Shown: in pieces, positions 14,972 through 22,068 of the stretch
Layout of the letters: the number at the start of each line of letters is the position of its first letter
Numbering within the stretch: the stretch's first letter is position 1
Origin: an uncultured Eubacteriales bacterium
GTDB taxonomy: Bacteria; Bacillota; Clostridia; Oscillospirales; Oscillospiraceae
Direction: 5' to 3'
Length of the DNA: 29,707 nt
Assembly (NCBI GenBank): GCA_900545805.1
Contig: URAL01000020.1
Span: forward strand, 1-29,707
Translations under genes and position numbers: made by a program
Notes under the pieces: model-generated
What the model saw: the letters and a program-made list of their open reading frames with translations, nothing else
Databases searched by the model: none
What the model was told of the DNA's origin: nothing

Positions 14972-14992
14972 TGTTTTCCGAAATATTTGCCG

Positions 14993-15391
14993 CTATACGT
15001 CCAGCGTCAGATTTTCAACGCCGTTTGCCTCGAATTCGTCCATGTATTCGTCCATGCGCGCCGTGAGCGCAGCCAGATCGTCGCAGTCCTCGCCGAGGTC
15101 GCGCCGTGCGAGCTCCTCGGCCAGAATGTCGAAAAACACGGCGTCCTCATAGTCGGCGATGGCCTCGTGTATGCCGCCGTCCTCATATGCGCGCGAGGGG
15201 AAAACGTGTCCGTGCCAAAGCTGAACAAGGCTCTTCATGCCGCTTTTCGAGCAAAGCGAGAATATCTTTTCCTGCACTATGTCATAGTCCTCAAAGCGGT
15301 CTGTCGTCCTTGTTGAATTGAGTATCCAGTTGCCTATATAAACAAGGTCCAAAAGCCTGCGGAATTCCTTTTCGGTAAGATCTATGTTCAA
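14993..15391 (-). CDS. Conserved hypothetical acidic protein (132 aa)
   Basis: I do not recognise a named domain. The product is acidic and mostly helical, with MNIDLTEKEFRRLLDLVYIG and NWILNSTRTTDRFEDYDIVQ at its start and DYEDAVFFDILAEELARRDL near the end; no signal or membrane segment. I choose the TTG at 15391 as start because a GGAGG site lies 7 bases upstream of it, whereas the ATG at 15409 has no ribosome binding site and would put that GGAGG inside the coding region. A TATAAT-like -10 (15422-15427, minus strand) lies close upstream. Confidence 0.7.
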   Translation of the reverse strand: MNIDLTEKEFRRLLDLVYIGNWILNSTRTTDRFEDYDIVQEKIFSLCSKSGMKSLVQLWHGHVFPSRAYEDGGIHEAIADYEDAVFFDILAEELARRDLGEDCDDLAALTARMDEYMDEFEANGVENLTLDV

Positions 15392-15469
15392 AGCTTCGCC
15401 TCCTGTCATTGTTATAGTGTTATTATATCAGATAGACTGCCCCTTTGCCACAATAAAATCCTTGTAATT

Positions 15470-15498
15470 TTGAACAAGTTGTCATATTATATTATAGT
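15470..15498 (+). promoter_or_regulatory. Promoter of murI
   Basis: TTGAAC (15470-15475), a 17-bp spacer and TATAGT (15493-15498) form a good sigma-A promoter 35 bp before the murI start codon. Confidence 0.7.
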
Positions 15499-15532
15499 TA
15501 TGGTTGAAGCTATCTAATGGAGACGGTGTGTA

Positions 15533-16336
15533 ATGGACAACAGACCCATCGGCGTGTTCGACTCCGGACTCGGCGGCCTGACGGCCGTGCGCGAGCTCAG
15601 GCGAATTCTGCCGGATGAAAATATAATATACTTCGGCGATACCGGGCGCATGCCCTACGGCGGACGGCCGCGAGAGCAGATGCGAAAAATTGCGCGTCAG
15701 AATATCGCCTTTGCCGAGAGCTTCGGTGTAAAGGTAATCCTCGCCGCATGCGGAACGATATCCAGCAACGCTACGGATATCCTCGCCGCGAACACGACAA
15801 GGACCGTGGGCGTGCTCGCCCCCGGCGCTGAAATGCTTGCCGAAACAGGTAAGAAAACTCTCGGTGTTATTGCAACGAAAACAAGCATAGAAAGCGGTGC
15901 GTTTCAGACTGAGATAAGCCGCCGTGCCCCCGATGCGGAGGTGACGGCGCTAGCCTGTCCGGAGTTTGTCCCGATGATCGAGAGCGGACATTATCTGCCC
16001 TCTGACCCCGTGGTGCGGGATGCTGTCGCACGTTCGCTTGAGCCACTCAAGGGCGTGGGAGCGCTGCTGCTCGGCTGCACGCACTACGGGCTCATCTCAG
16101 ACGCGATAAGCGCATACCTCGGCCCGGACGTTATACTTGTCGGCGCGGCCGATGCATCCGCGCAGTGCCTTGTGCAATACCTGCGCGAAACCGACCGGCT
16201 CGCCGTCCATGGCGGAAGCGAGAGCTATTACACGAGCGGCAGCACCGCCGATTTTGAGGCGCTTGCACCCGTTATGCTCGGCTATGAGCTCAAAAGCCGT
16301 GTTAATTTCGTAGAGCCGTTTGCGCTCGATGGGTGA
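15533..16336 (+). CDS. murI: Glutamate racemase
   Basis: MurI interconverts L- and D-glutamate to supply peptidoglycan. The 267-aa product has the Asp10 motif GVFDSGLGGLT, the YFGDTGRMPYGG block, and two catalytic cysteines: Cys73 in AACGTISSN and Cys182 in LLGCTHYGL with His184. Most MurI proteins have Cys-Asn-Thr at the first site; here it is Cys-Gly-Thr. The ATG at 15533 is preceded by ATGGAGAC. The gene is followed 10 bp later by a DUF1934 gene and argS, so they are probably co-transcribed. Confidence 0.93.
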   Translation: MDNRPIGVFDSGLGGLTAVRELRRILPDENIIYFGDTGRMPYGGRPREQMRKIARQNIAFAESFGVKVILAACGTISSNATDILAANTTRTVGVLAPGAEMLAETGKKTLGVIATKTSIESGAFQTEISRRAPDAEVTALACPEFVPMIESGHYLPSDPVVRDAVARSLEPLKGVGALLLGCTHYGLISDAISAYLGPDVILVGAADASAQCLVQYLRETDRLAVHGGSESYYTSGSTADFEALAPVMLGYELKSRVNFVEPFALDG

Positions 16337-16346
16337 GGGCAATGGC

Positions 16347-16766
16347 ATGAATGCAGTTATTAAGATAACCGGCGTTCAGGGCTTTATGCAGCCGGATGCC
16401 GAGACGATAGAGCTTATAACCGACGGCGTTTACTGCCGCACGGAGGACGGATATCGGATATACTACCGCGAAAGCGAGCTCACGGGCCTTGAGGGAACGT
16501 GCACGACCGTTGATATAACGCCCGATTCGATAACCGTAGAGCGTAAGGGCATGCTCAACACGAAAATGGTCTTCCGCGAGGGCGAGAGGGACAGATTTCT
16601 TTACGATACGCGCTTCGGCGCGGCAACGCTCGGCGTGGAAACGCGCAGGGTCAGGGCAAGCTTTGACGATCTCGGCGGAGAGCTGAGCATAGACTATGTC
16701 GTCAACATGGAGCACACCGTCGCAAGCAGAAACATACTGAATATGAGCGTCAGGCTCAGAAGCTGA
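16347..16766 (+). CDS. DUF1934 family protein, YwiB-like
   Basis: The 139-aa product is a small beta-barrel protein of the DUF1934 (YwiB, calycin-like) family: VIKITGVQGF at the start, GYRIYYRESELTGLEGTCTT in the middle and LSIDYVVNMEHTVASRNILN near the end fit the family. In Bacillus subtilis the homologue ywiB also lies beside argS. The function is not known to me. ATG 16347 is used because GAGG lies 8 bases upstream; the longer in-frame TTG start at 16320 lies inside murI. It ends 13 bp before argS. Confidence 0.82.
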   Translation: MNAVIKITGVQGFMQPDAETIELITDGVYCRTEDGYRIYYRESELTGLEGTCTTVDITPDSITVERKGMLNTKMVFREGERDRFLYDTRFGAATLGVETRRVRASFDDLGGELSIDYVVNMEHTVASRNILNMSVRLRS

Positions 16767-16779
16767 GAGGATAAATGAT

Positions 16780-18525
16780 ATGGCAAATATGATACAGAAG
16801 GCAAAGCAGCAGGTAGCGGAGCTTGTAAACGCGGCATATCTCGCAGCTGTCGAAAAGGGCGAGCTGCCCGCCGGTCTTACGCTCGGCGGCAGCGTCGAGA
16901 TACCCAAGGACACAGCAAACGGCGACTATGCGGCAAACTACGCCATGGCAAGCGCGAAGCTCATGCGCATGCCGCCGCGAAAGGTCGCGGAGACGCTTGC
17001 TTCCAATATGGCGCTCGAGGGCAGCTGGTTTGAAAGCGTAGACGTAGCGGGACCGGGCTTTATGAACTTCCGCATGGGCAGCAGGTGGTACTCCGACGTT
17101 CTCAAAAACGTCGCCGAGGAGGGCGACAGCTTCTGCAACTGCAATATCGGCGAGGGCAAAAAGCTCATGGTCGAGTTCGTCTCCGCAAACCCCACAGGTC
17201 CCATGCATATGGGAAACGCCCGCGGCGGTGTGCTGGGCGACGCGCTTGCCTCCGTGCTCTCACGTGCAGGCTACAATGTCTGGCGCGAGTTCTACGTCAA
17301 CGACGCAGGTAATCAGATAGAAAAATTCGCAGGCAGCATCGAGGCACGCAGCATCCAGCTTTTAAAGGGCGAGGATGCCGTCGAGTTCCCCGAAGACGGC
17401 TACCACGGCGACGATATAAAGGAGCTGGCAAAGCTCTTCTGCGAAAAGTACGGCGAGGGCTGGCTTGAGCTTCCAACCGCCGAGCGCCATAAAATGATGG
17501 CAGAGTTCGGCCTGTCGGTAAACCTGCCGAGGATGAAGCGCGATCTTGCGCGCTACGGCATAAAATACGATCAGTGGTTCCTCGAATCAAGCCTGCATGA
17601 AAGCGGCTATGTCGCAGACTCCGTGCAAAAGCTCACCGAGGCAGGCTACACCTATGAAAAGGACGGCGCACTGTGGCTGCACACGTCAAAGATACTCTCG
17701 GACAAGCTTCTTGCCGAAGGCAAGAAGCCCGAAGATATCGAGAAGCTTGAACTCAAGGACGATGTTCTGCGCCGTGCAAACGGCTTCTATACCTATTTTG
17801 CCGCCGATATCGCCTACCACCGCAATAAATTCGAGCAGCGCGGCTTTGACAAGGTCATAAACGTCTGGGGCGCCGATCACCACGGCCACGTCGCCCGTCT
17901 CAAGGGCGCAATGGATGCGCTCGGTCTCGACGGCGAGCACAGGCTCGATATCGTGCTCATGCAGCTTGTTAAGCTTATGCGCGGCGGCGAGGTCGTGCGT
18001 ATGTCAAAGCGCACCGGCAAGGCTATCTCGCTTTCCGACCTTCTTGACGAGATCCCCGTGGATGCGGCGCGTTATTTCTTCAACTCCCGCCCCGAGTCGC
18101 CCGTCGAGTTCGATCTCGATCTTGCCGTGCGTCAGGACAGCGAAAACCCCGTCTACTACGTCCAGTACGCCCACGCGAGGATATGCACCATGATCTTGGC
18201 GCTCAAGGCCGAGGGTCACGAGGTGCCGGACATAAGCAGCGTCGATCTGTCGCTGCTCACTGCCGAGCAGGAGCGCGAGCTTATTAAGCAGATAGCCATG
18301 CTGCCCGAGGAGATACGCCTCGCCGCACGCGACTATGACCCCAGCCGCATAAACAAGTACGTAACCGAGCTTGCCGCACGCTTCCACAGGTTCTACACCG
18401 CCTGCCGCATCAAGGGCGCGGAGGAGGGCGTGCTCAACGCGCGCCTGTGCCTTGCCGACACCGTCCGCAAGGTCATCGCCCTGTCCCTTTCCGTCATCGG
18501 CGTCTCCGCCCCCTCCAAAATGTAA
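16780..18525 (+). CDS. argS: Arginine-tRNA ligase
   Basis: This class I synthetase charges tRNA-Arg. The 581-aa product has the N-terminal Add1 domain (about 1-110), the HIGH-like motif with His143 (SANPTGPMHMGNARGG), the KMSKS-like VVRMSKRTGK (Met408-Ser409-Lys410), and a C-terminal DALR anticodon-binding domain (about 455-581; YVQYAHARICTMI, then HRFYTACRI). Length is normal. The ATG at 16780 is preceded by GAGAGG. No T-box is visible before it; it appears to be read from the murI promoter. Repeats begin just after its stop codon. Confidence 0.96.
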   Translation: MANMIQKAKQQVAELVNAAYLAAVEKGELPAGLTLGGSVEIPKDTANGDYAANYAMASAKLMRMPPRKVAETLASNMALEGSWFESVDVAGPGFMNFRMGSRWYSDVLKNVAEEGDSFCNCNIGEGKKLMVEFVSANPTGPMHMGNARGGVLGDALASVLSRAGYNVWREFYVNDAGNQIEKFAGSIEARSIQLLKGEDAVEFPEDGYHGDDIKELAKLFCEKYGEGWLELPTAERHKMMAEFGLSVNLPRMKRDLARYGIKYDQWFLESSLHESGYVADSVQKLTEAGYTYEKDGALWLHTSKILSDKLLAEGKKPEDIEKLELKDDVLRRANGFYTYFAADIAYHRNKFEQRGFDKVINVWGADHHGHVARLKGAMDALGLDGEHRLDIVLMQLVKLMRGGEVVRMSKRTGKAISLSDLLDEIPVDAARYFFNSRPESPVEFDLDLAVRQDSENPVYYVQYAHARICTMILALKAEGHEVPDISSVDLSLLTAEQERELIKQIAMLPEEIRLAARDYDPSRINKYVTELAARFHRFYTACRIKGAEEGVLNARLCLADTVRKVIALSLSVIGVSAPSKM

Positions 18526-18538
18526 TTTTAGAGGCGCT

Positions 18539-18754
18539 TTTTTAGAGGCGCATTGGGGCAGCTGCGGATACGCTTATTGCCGGTGCCCGGTGTCGAAATT
18601 GCCGACGAAACCGTTACAGCGGGCGACCAATGGTCGCCCCTACGGGCATGGTCGGAACATGAGCCAATAGCGTAGGGGCGAGCATTGCTCGCCCGTTTTT
18701 TATGGTTTCCTCCGTACTATCGATATCGGGCACGTGCAAAAAATGTATCGGTAC
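18539..18754 (+). repeat. 216-bp intergenic repeat, copy 1
   Basis: By direct comparison it aligns without gaps to 19873-20088 (offset 1334). Over 18561-18754 I count five mismatches in 194 bases; the first 12 bases also match and only a 10-base block near the left end differs. Inside, two hairpins, GGGCGACCA/TGGTCGCCC and GGGCGAGC/GCTCGCCC, lie in mirror order with flanking CCCCTACG and CGTAGGGG, so 18620-18695 is one large imperfect palindrome. It has no coding content. Confidence 0.93.
18676..18701 (+). terminator. Terminator-like hairpin inside repeat copy 1
   Basis: GGGCGAGC (18676-18683) and GCTCGCCC (18687-18694) form an 8-bp stem with a 3-nt loop, followed by G and six T. It would end transcription coming from argS. 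The same structure is in copy 2. Confidence 0.65.
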
Positions 18755-18780
18755 AATGTAGGTGCGCCACTGAAAAAGAC

Positions 18781-18832
18781 ACCTCATCCGTCGGCTTCGC
18801 CGACACCTTCCCCTCAAGGGGAAGGCATTTTT
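18781..18832 (+). repeat. Palindromic intergenic repeat of a second type
   Basis: Two hairpins stand side by side: GTCGG/CCGAC with a 5-nt CTTCG loop, and CCTTCCCC/GGGGAAGG, followed by a T6 run. This sequence style is common in intergenic regions of gut Clostridia; that statement is from memory. Confidence 0.6.
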
Positions 18833-18847
18833 TGGTGGCGCTTTGAG

Positions 18848-18906
18848 GCTGTACCCATACGTTTATTGCGCTTGCCCGGTGTCGGGAGCGCCGACGAAAC
18901 CGTGAA
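18848..18906 (+). repeat. Diverged third copy of the left arm of the 216-bp repeat
   Basis: It shares GCTG, ATACG, TTATTG and the block GCCCGGTGTCGGGAG then GCCGACGAAACCGT with copies 1 and 2, with point changes and a short length difference. The hairpin-bearing right part is absent. Confidence 0.6.
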
Positions 18907-18946
18907 ACTGCCGCTTCCCGTGGGCGCGGAGCTGATTTGTGCCGCA

Positions 18947-18998
18947 CCTCATTGGCTCCCCTGTGTAAGGGGAGCTGGCTGCGAAGCTGCCTGAGGGG
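18947..18998 (+). repeat. Palindromic intergenic repeat of a third type
   Basis: CCTCA (18947-18951) pairs with TGAGG (18992-18996) as an outer stem. Inside lie GCTCCCCT/AGGGGAGC (8 bp, loop GTGTA) and a small GCTGCGAAGC hairpin. Confidence 0.6.
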
Positions 18999-19033
18999 TT
19001 GTTCGCATAAGGCAGTTGTTGGATATTGACGCA

Positions 19034-19068
19034 AAAAGAGAGTGCAGATCAAGTCTGCACTCTCTTTT
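19034..19068 (-). terminator. Bidirectional terminator with a 15-bp perfect stem
   Basis: AAAAGAGAGTGCAGA (19034-19048) pairs perfectly with 19054-19068 around a 5-nt loop, with A and T runs on both sides. It lies 69 bp after the stop codon of the minus-strand membrane protein gene and can also stop transcription coming through the repeats from argS. Confidence 0.88.
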
Positions 19069-19136
19069 CATTCAAATCCGTGCGCAAAGCGCACACATAT
19101 GGCTATCCACTATTGGCTATCGGCTACCTGCTAAAA

Positions 19137-19580
19137 TTATTTTAATTTTCTTTTTATCTCGTTTGCGCTCAGCACAAGGTCGCCGAAGGCGGCAAGTCCG
19201 AGGCCGGAGAGATAGGAGAGCACTCCGCCGCCGATGAGGATTCCGAAGAATACGCCAAAATTAAAATCGCCAAATAAGCTGGTTGAGTAGCCGAAGACAA
19301 CTGCCAGAATGACCGACGCTACCATGCCGAGCACGCATATAAGCGTTGCAATGCCCTTGAGCGTCGCACCGGGATTGGGATACATGCCGCTGCCGGTTTC
19401 AACGGCCGGGATAACGAATGCTTTGCTTGCCACATATTTATTGCCGTCGAAGCTTATAACGCCGCTTTTGTACATTTGCTCAAACTCATATTCGGGAATG
19501 TCAATGAACCATCCAAGCTCGTCACAGTCGGGAAATTGGTCTGCTTGTGCGCGTGTTGTTGCATAGATTCTCTTGCTCAT
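19137..19580 (-). CDS. Two-pass membrane protein of unknown function
   Basis: The 147-aa product has a hydrophilic N-terminal part (about 1-70, including CDELGWFIDIPEYEFEQMYK) and two membrane segments (about 74-96 and 108-132), then a short basic tail. I do not recognise the family. The start has a perfect AGGAGG site 7 bases upstream. It is divergent from a small Xre-type regulator, and an inverted repeat lies between them, so the regulator probably controls it. Confidence 0.8.
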   Translation of the reverse strand: MSKRIYATTRAQADQFPDCDELGWFIDIPEYEFEQMYKSGVISFDGNKYVASKAFVIPAVETGSGMYPNPGATLKGIATLICVLGMVASVILAVVFGYSTSLFGDFNFGVFFGILIGGGVLSYLSGLGLAAFGDLVLSANEIKRKLK

Positions 19581-19607
19581 ACATAATCCTCCTAAAAAAA
19601 TTTATGA

Positions 19608-19648
19608 TATACCGAAATGGGATATTTGCAGTATACCATTTCGGTATA
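19608..19648. promoter_or_regulatory. Inverted repeat operator between the membrane protein and Xre genes
   Basis: TATACCGAAATGG (19608-19620) and CCATTTCGGTATA (19636-19648) are perfect 13-bp inverted arms with a 15-bp spacer. They fill the 92-bp divergent intergenic region where both promoters must lie, which fits binding of the adjacent Xre regulator. Confidence 0.75.
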
Positions 19649-19672
19649 TTTATGTCAAGAGGAGGGGTTGCA

Positions 19673-19879
19673 ATGAGACTGAAAGCACTGCGCGAAAAGC
19701 GCGGAATATCGCAGCTCAAGCTTGCGATGGATCTTGACATGAATCAGAACAGCATCAGCCGGTACGAGACCGGAGCGCGTGAGGCCGACTACAAGTCGCT
19801 CATTAAATTTGCCGATTATTTCGATGTCTCCATCGACTATCTCCTCGAGCGAACAGACAATCCCAAAACGAATTTTTAG
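19673..19879 (+). CDS. Xre family helix-turn-helix regulator
   Basis: The 68-aa product is a single HTH_3 domain: LKALREKRGISQLKLAMDLD with the turn and recognition helix MNQNSISRYETGAREADYKS, then FADYFDVSIDYLLERTD. There is no ligand or protease domain. ATG 19673 has an AGAGGAGGGG site upstream; the longer in-frame ORF start at 19547 would run through the operator and the divergent gene start, so it is rejected. It likely represses itself and the divergent membrane protein gene. Confidence 0.9.
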   Translation: MRLKALREKRGISQLKLAMDLDMNQNSISRYETGAREADYKSLIKFADYFDVSIDYLLERTDNPKTNF

Positions 19880-20088
19880 AGGCGAACGGACGCTGCTGCG
19901 GATACGCTTATTGCCGGTGCCCGGTGTCGGGAGTGCCGACGAAATCGTTACAGCGGGCGACCAATGGTCGCCCCTACGGGCATGGTCGGAACATGAGCCA
20001 ATAGCGTAGGGGCGAGCATTGCTCGCCCGTTTTTTATGGTTTCCTCCGTACTATCGATACCGGGCACGTGCAAAAAATGTATCGGTAC
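19873..20088 (+). repeat. 216-bp intergenic repeat, copy 2
   Basis: This copy aligns to 18539-18754 without gaps and is in the same direction. Its left end overlaps the last codons of the Xre gene, whose stop codon (19877-19879) lies within the first bases of the repeat. A terminator-like hairpin with six T (20010-20035) would end the Xre transcript. The stretch 19880-20181 contains no gene: the repeat, then the typA promoter. Confidence 0.93.
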
Positions 20089-20113
20089 GGCCTCAATTCG
20101 CCTTTAAAAAGTC

Positions 20114-20142
20114 TTGTAATTTAGGGGTTGTGGTGCTAAAAT
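20114..20142 (+). promoter_or_regulatory. Promoter of typA
   Basis: TTGTAA (20114-20119), a 17-bp spacer and TAAAAT (20137-20142), with TGC just before the -10 (extended -10 pattern). It lies 40 bp before the typA start codon, just past the repeat. Confidence 0.7.
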
Positions 20143-20181
20143 ATATTTTTGTGTTGAATTTTGATTAGGAGTTGAGTTTAA

Positions 20182-22002
20182 ATGCAGAAACTCAGAAATG
20201 TTGCGATCATCGCGCACGTCGACCACGGCAAGACCACGCTTGTCGACGAGATGCTAAAGCAGAGCGGCGTTTACCGTGAAAATCAGGAGATAGTCGAGCG
20301 AGTCATGGACTCCAACGACCTTGAGCGCGAGCGCGGGATTACAATCATGGCGAAGAATACCGCCGTGCAGTACGGCGATACGAAAATAAATATCGTAGAC
20401 ACCCCGGGACACGCCGATTTCGGCGGCGAGGTCGAGCGTATACTAAAGATGGTCAACGGCGTTATCCTGCTCGTTGACGCGGCCGAGGGACCGATGCCGC
20501 AGACGAGATTCGTTCTGTCGCGCGCGCTTGAGCTCGGCCACAGGGTAATCGTTGTCGTAAATAAGATAGACCGCCCCGACCAGCGCGTCCACGAGGTAAT
20601 CGACGAGGTGCTCGAGCTTCTTATGGATCTTGACGCGACCGACGAGCAGCTCGACTCCCCGATGCTGTTCTGCTCCGGCCGCCAGGGCACGGCGAGCTAC
20701 TCTCCCGATGTTCCGGGCACGGATCTCAAGCCCCTGTTTGATACCATATTGGAGTATATCCCCGAGCCCGAGCAGGATCTGGACAGCCCGTTCCAGATGC
20801 TCGTTTCCAGTATAGATTATAACGAATATGTCGGCCGCATTGCCATCGGGCGCATCGAGCGAGGCGTCATAAAGCAGAATCAGGAGATTGAGGTCTGCAA
20901 CTACCACGCGCCGGATGCGGCGCCCATGCGGGCAAAGGCCGTGTCGCTTTATGAGTTTGACGGGCTTAGCAAGATCCCCGTGACCGAGGCCGCGGCGGGC
21001 AATATCATTGCAATGAGCGGCATAGGCGATGTCACCATCGGCGATACCGTATGCGCCAAGGGCTTTGCAGAGCCTCTTCCGTTTGTTAAGATATCCGCCC
21101 CCACACTGGAGATGACCTTCTCGGTAAACGACAGCCCCTTTGCCGGCCGCGAGGGCAAATTCGTCACCTCACGCCAGATCCGCGACAGGCTTATCCGCGA
21201 AACGCTCAAGGACGTGTCGCTGCGTGTGAGCGACGTTGACGGTTCGACGGATTCGTTTAATGTCGCCGGCCGCGGCGAGATGAGCCTGAGCATACTGATC
21301 GAGACCATGCGCCGAGAGGGCTATGAGTTTCAGGTCTCGCCTCCGCGTGTGCTGTACAAGGAGATAGACGGCGTGACATGCGAGCCTGTCGAGCGCGTTG
21401 TAGTCGATGTCCCGTCCGACTACATGGGCGCCGTTATGGAGAAGCTCGGTGCGCGCAAGGGCGAATTTATCGAAATGACACCCGTCGGAAGCCGTGTGAA
21501 GCTGAGCTATCTCATTCCGTCACGCGGCCTGTTCGGATATCGCAACGAGTTTTTGACCGACACAAAGGGCGAGGGCATCATGGCCTCCGTCTTTGAAAAG
21601 TACGAGCCGTATAAGGGCGATATCGCACGCCGAAACACAGGCTCGCTCATAGCCTTCGAGACCGGCGAGGCCGTCGCCTACGGCATCTGGAACGCGCAGG
21701 AGCGCGGTGCGATGTTCATCACCCCCGGCACGAAAGTGTATGCCGGGATGATCGTCGGCGTCTGCCCGAAGTCAGACGACGTCGCCGTAAACGTCTGCCG
21801 CACGAAGCATCTGACAAACACCCGCGCCTCCGGCTCTGACGAGGCGCTGCGCCTTGTTCCGCCCAGACAGATGAGCCTTGAGCAGTGCCTTGAGTTCCTG
21901 GCCGACGATGAGCTTCTTGAGGTCACGCCCAAGAGCCTGCGCCTGCGCAAGAGCATCCTCGACCACGGCCTGAGAATGAAGACCGTAATGCGCAACAGAT
22001 AA
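20182..22002 (+). CDS. typA: Translational GTPase TypA/BipA
   Basis: TypA/BipA is a ribosome-binding GTPase that assists 50S assembly, mainly under cold or other stress. The 606-aa product has the full family length. G motifs are clear: G1 AHVDHGKTT (residues 10-18), G2 ERGITI, G3 DTPGHADFGGE, G4 NKIDRPD and G5 in CSGRQG. Domain II (about 200-300), an EF-G-like domain (about 305-385) and the BipA-specific C-terminal domain (NVCRTKHLTNTRASGSDEAL) follow. The ATG at 20182 has AGGAG 10 bases upstream. A strong terminator follows directly. Confidence 0.96.
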   Translation: MQKLRNVAIIAHVDHGKTTLVDEMLKQSGVYRENQEIVERVMDSNDLERERGITIMAKNTAVQYGDTKINIVDTPGHADFGGEVERILKMVNGVILLVDAAEGPMPQTRFVLSRALELGHRVIVVVNKIDRPDQRVHEVIDEVLELLMDLDATDEQLDSPMLFCSGRQGTASYSPDVPGTDLKPLFDTILEYIPEPEQDLDSPFQMLVSSIDYNEYVGRIAIGRIERGVIKQNQEIEVCNYHAPDAAPMRAKAVSLYEFDGLSKIPVTEAAAGNIIAMSGIGDVTIGDTVCAKGFAEPLPFVKISAPTLEMTFSVNDSPFAGREGKFVTSRQIRDRLIRETLKDVSLRVSDVDGSTDSFNVAGRGEMSLSILIETMRREGYEFQVSPPRVLYKEIDGVTCEPVERVVVDVPSDYMGAVMEKLGARKGEFIEMTPVGSRVKLSYLIPSRGLFGYRNEFLTDTKGEGIMASVFEKYEPYKGDIARRNTGSLIAFETGEAVAYGIWNAQERGAMFITPGTKVYAGMIVGVCPKSDDVAVNVCRTKHLTNTRASGSDEALRLVPPRQMSLEQCLEFLADDELLEVTPKSLRLRKSILDHGLRMKTVMRNR

Positions 22003-22003
22003 A

Positions 22004-22028
22004 AAAAGCTCCCCATTGGGGAGCTTTT
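22004..22028 (+). terminator. Terminator of typA
   Basis: AAAAGCTCCCC (22004-22014) pairs with GGGGAGCTTTT (22018-22028) around a 3-nt loop, two bases after the typA stop codon. Confidence 0.9.
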
Positions 22029-22029
22029 G

Positions 22030-22038
22030 TGCTATAAT
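22030..22038 (+). promoter_or_regulatory. Extended -10 promoter of the amidase-gtrA unit
   Basis: TGC followed by a perfect TATAAT (22033-22038) sits directly after the typA terminator. The -35 area lies in the terminator stem and shows no TTGACA-like box, so the extended -10 must provide the recognition. Confidence 0.55.
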
Positions 22039-22068
22039 CGAAAAATCAAAGCAGCGGAGGTAAAGAAA

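Larger units (their letters stand above)
18526..19136. other. Gene-free, repeat-rich stretch after argS
   Basis: No coding frame with a ribosome binding site is present. From left to right it holds two tandem TTTTAGAGGCGC units (about 18525-18551), a 216-bp repeat (18539-18754), a palindromic repeat (18781-18832), a diverged third copy of the left arm of the 216-bp repeat (18848-18906), a further palindromic repeat (18947-18998) and a strong terminator (19034-19068). Confidence 0.85.

Noticed and set aside
14921..14992. Sigma-G promoter for spoVAC
   Set aside because: A GTATA and a CATAAAT occur but the spacing is about 20 bp and the -10 fits poorly, so I do not call it.
18734..18994. 86-codon frame in the repeat cluster
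   Set aside because: It is a translation of palindromic repeats with no ribosome binding site.
19547..19672. Upstream extension of the Xre protein
   Set aside because: It crosses the divergent promoter, the operator and the start of the membrane protein gene.
18539..20088. CRISPR array or insertion sequence
   Set aside because: Only two long copies 1.3 kb apart, no regular spacers, and no transposase gene.
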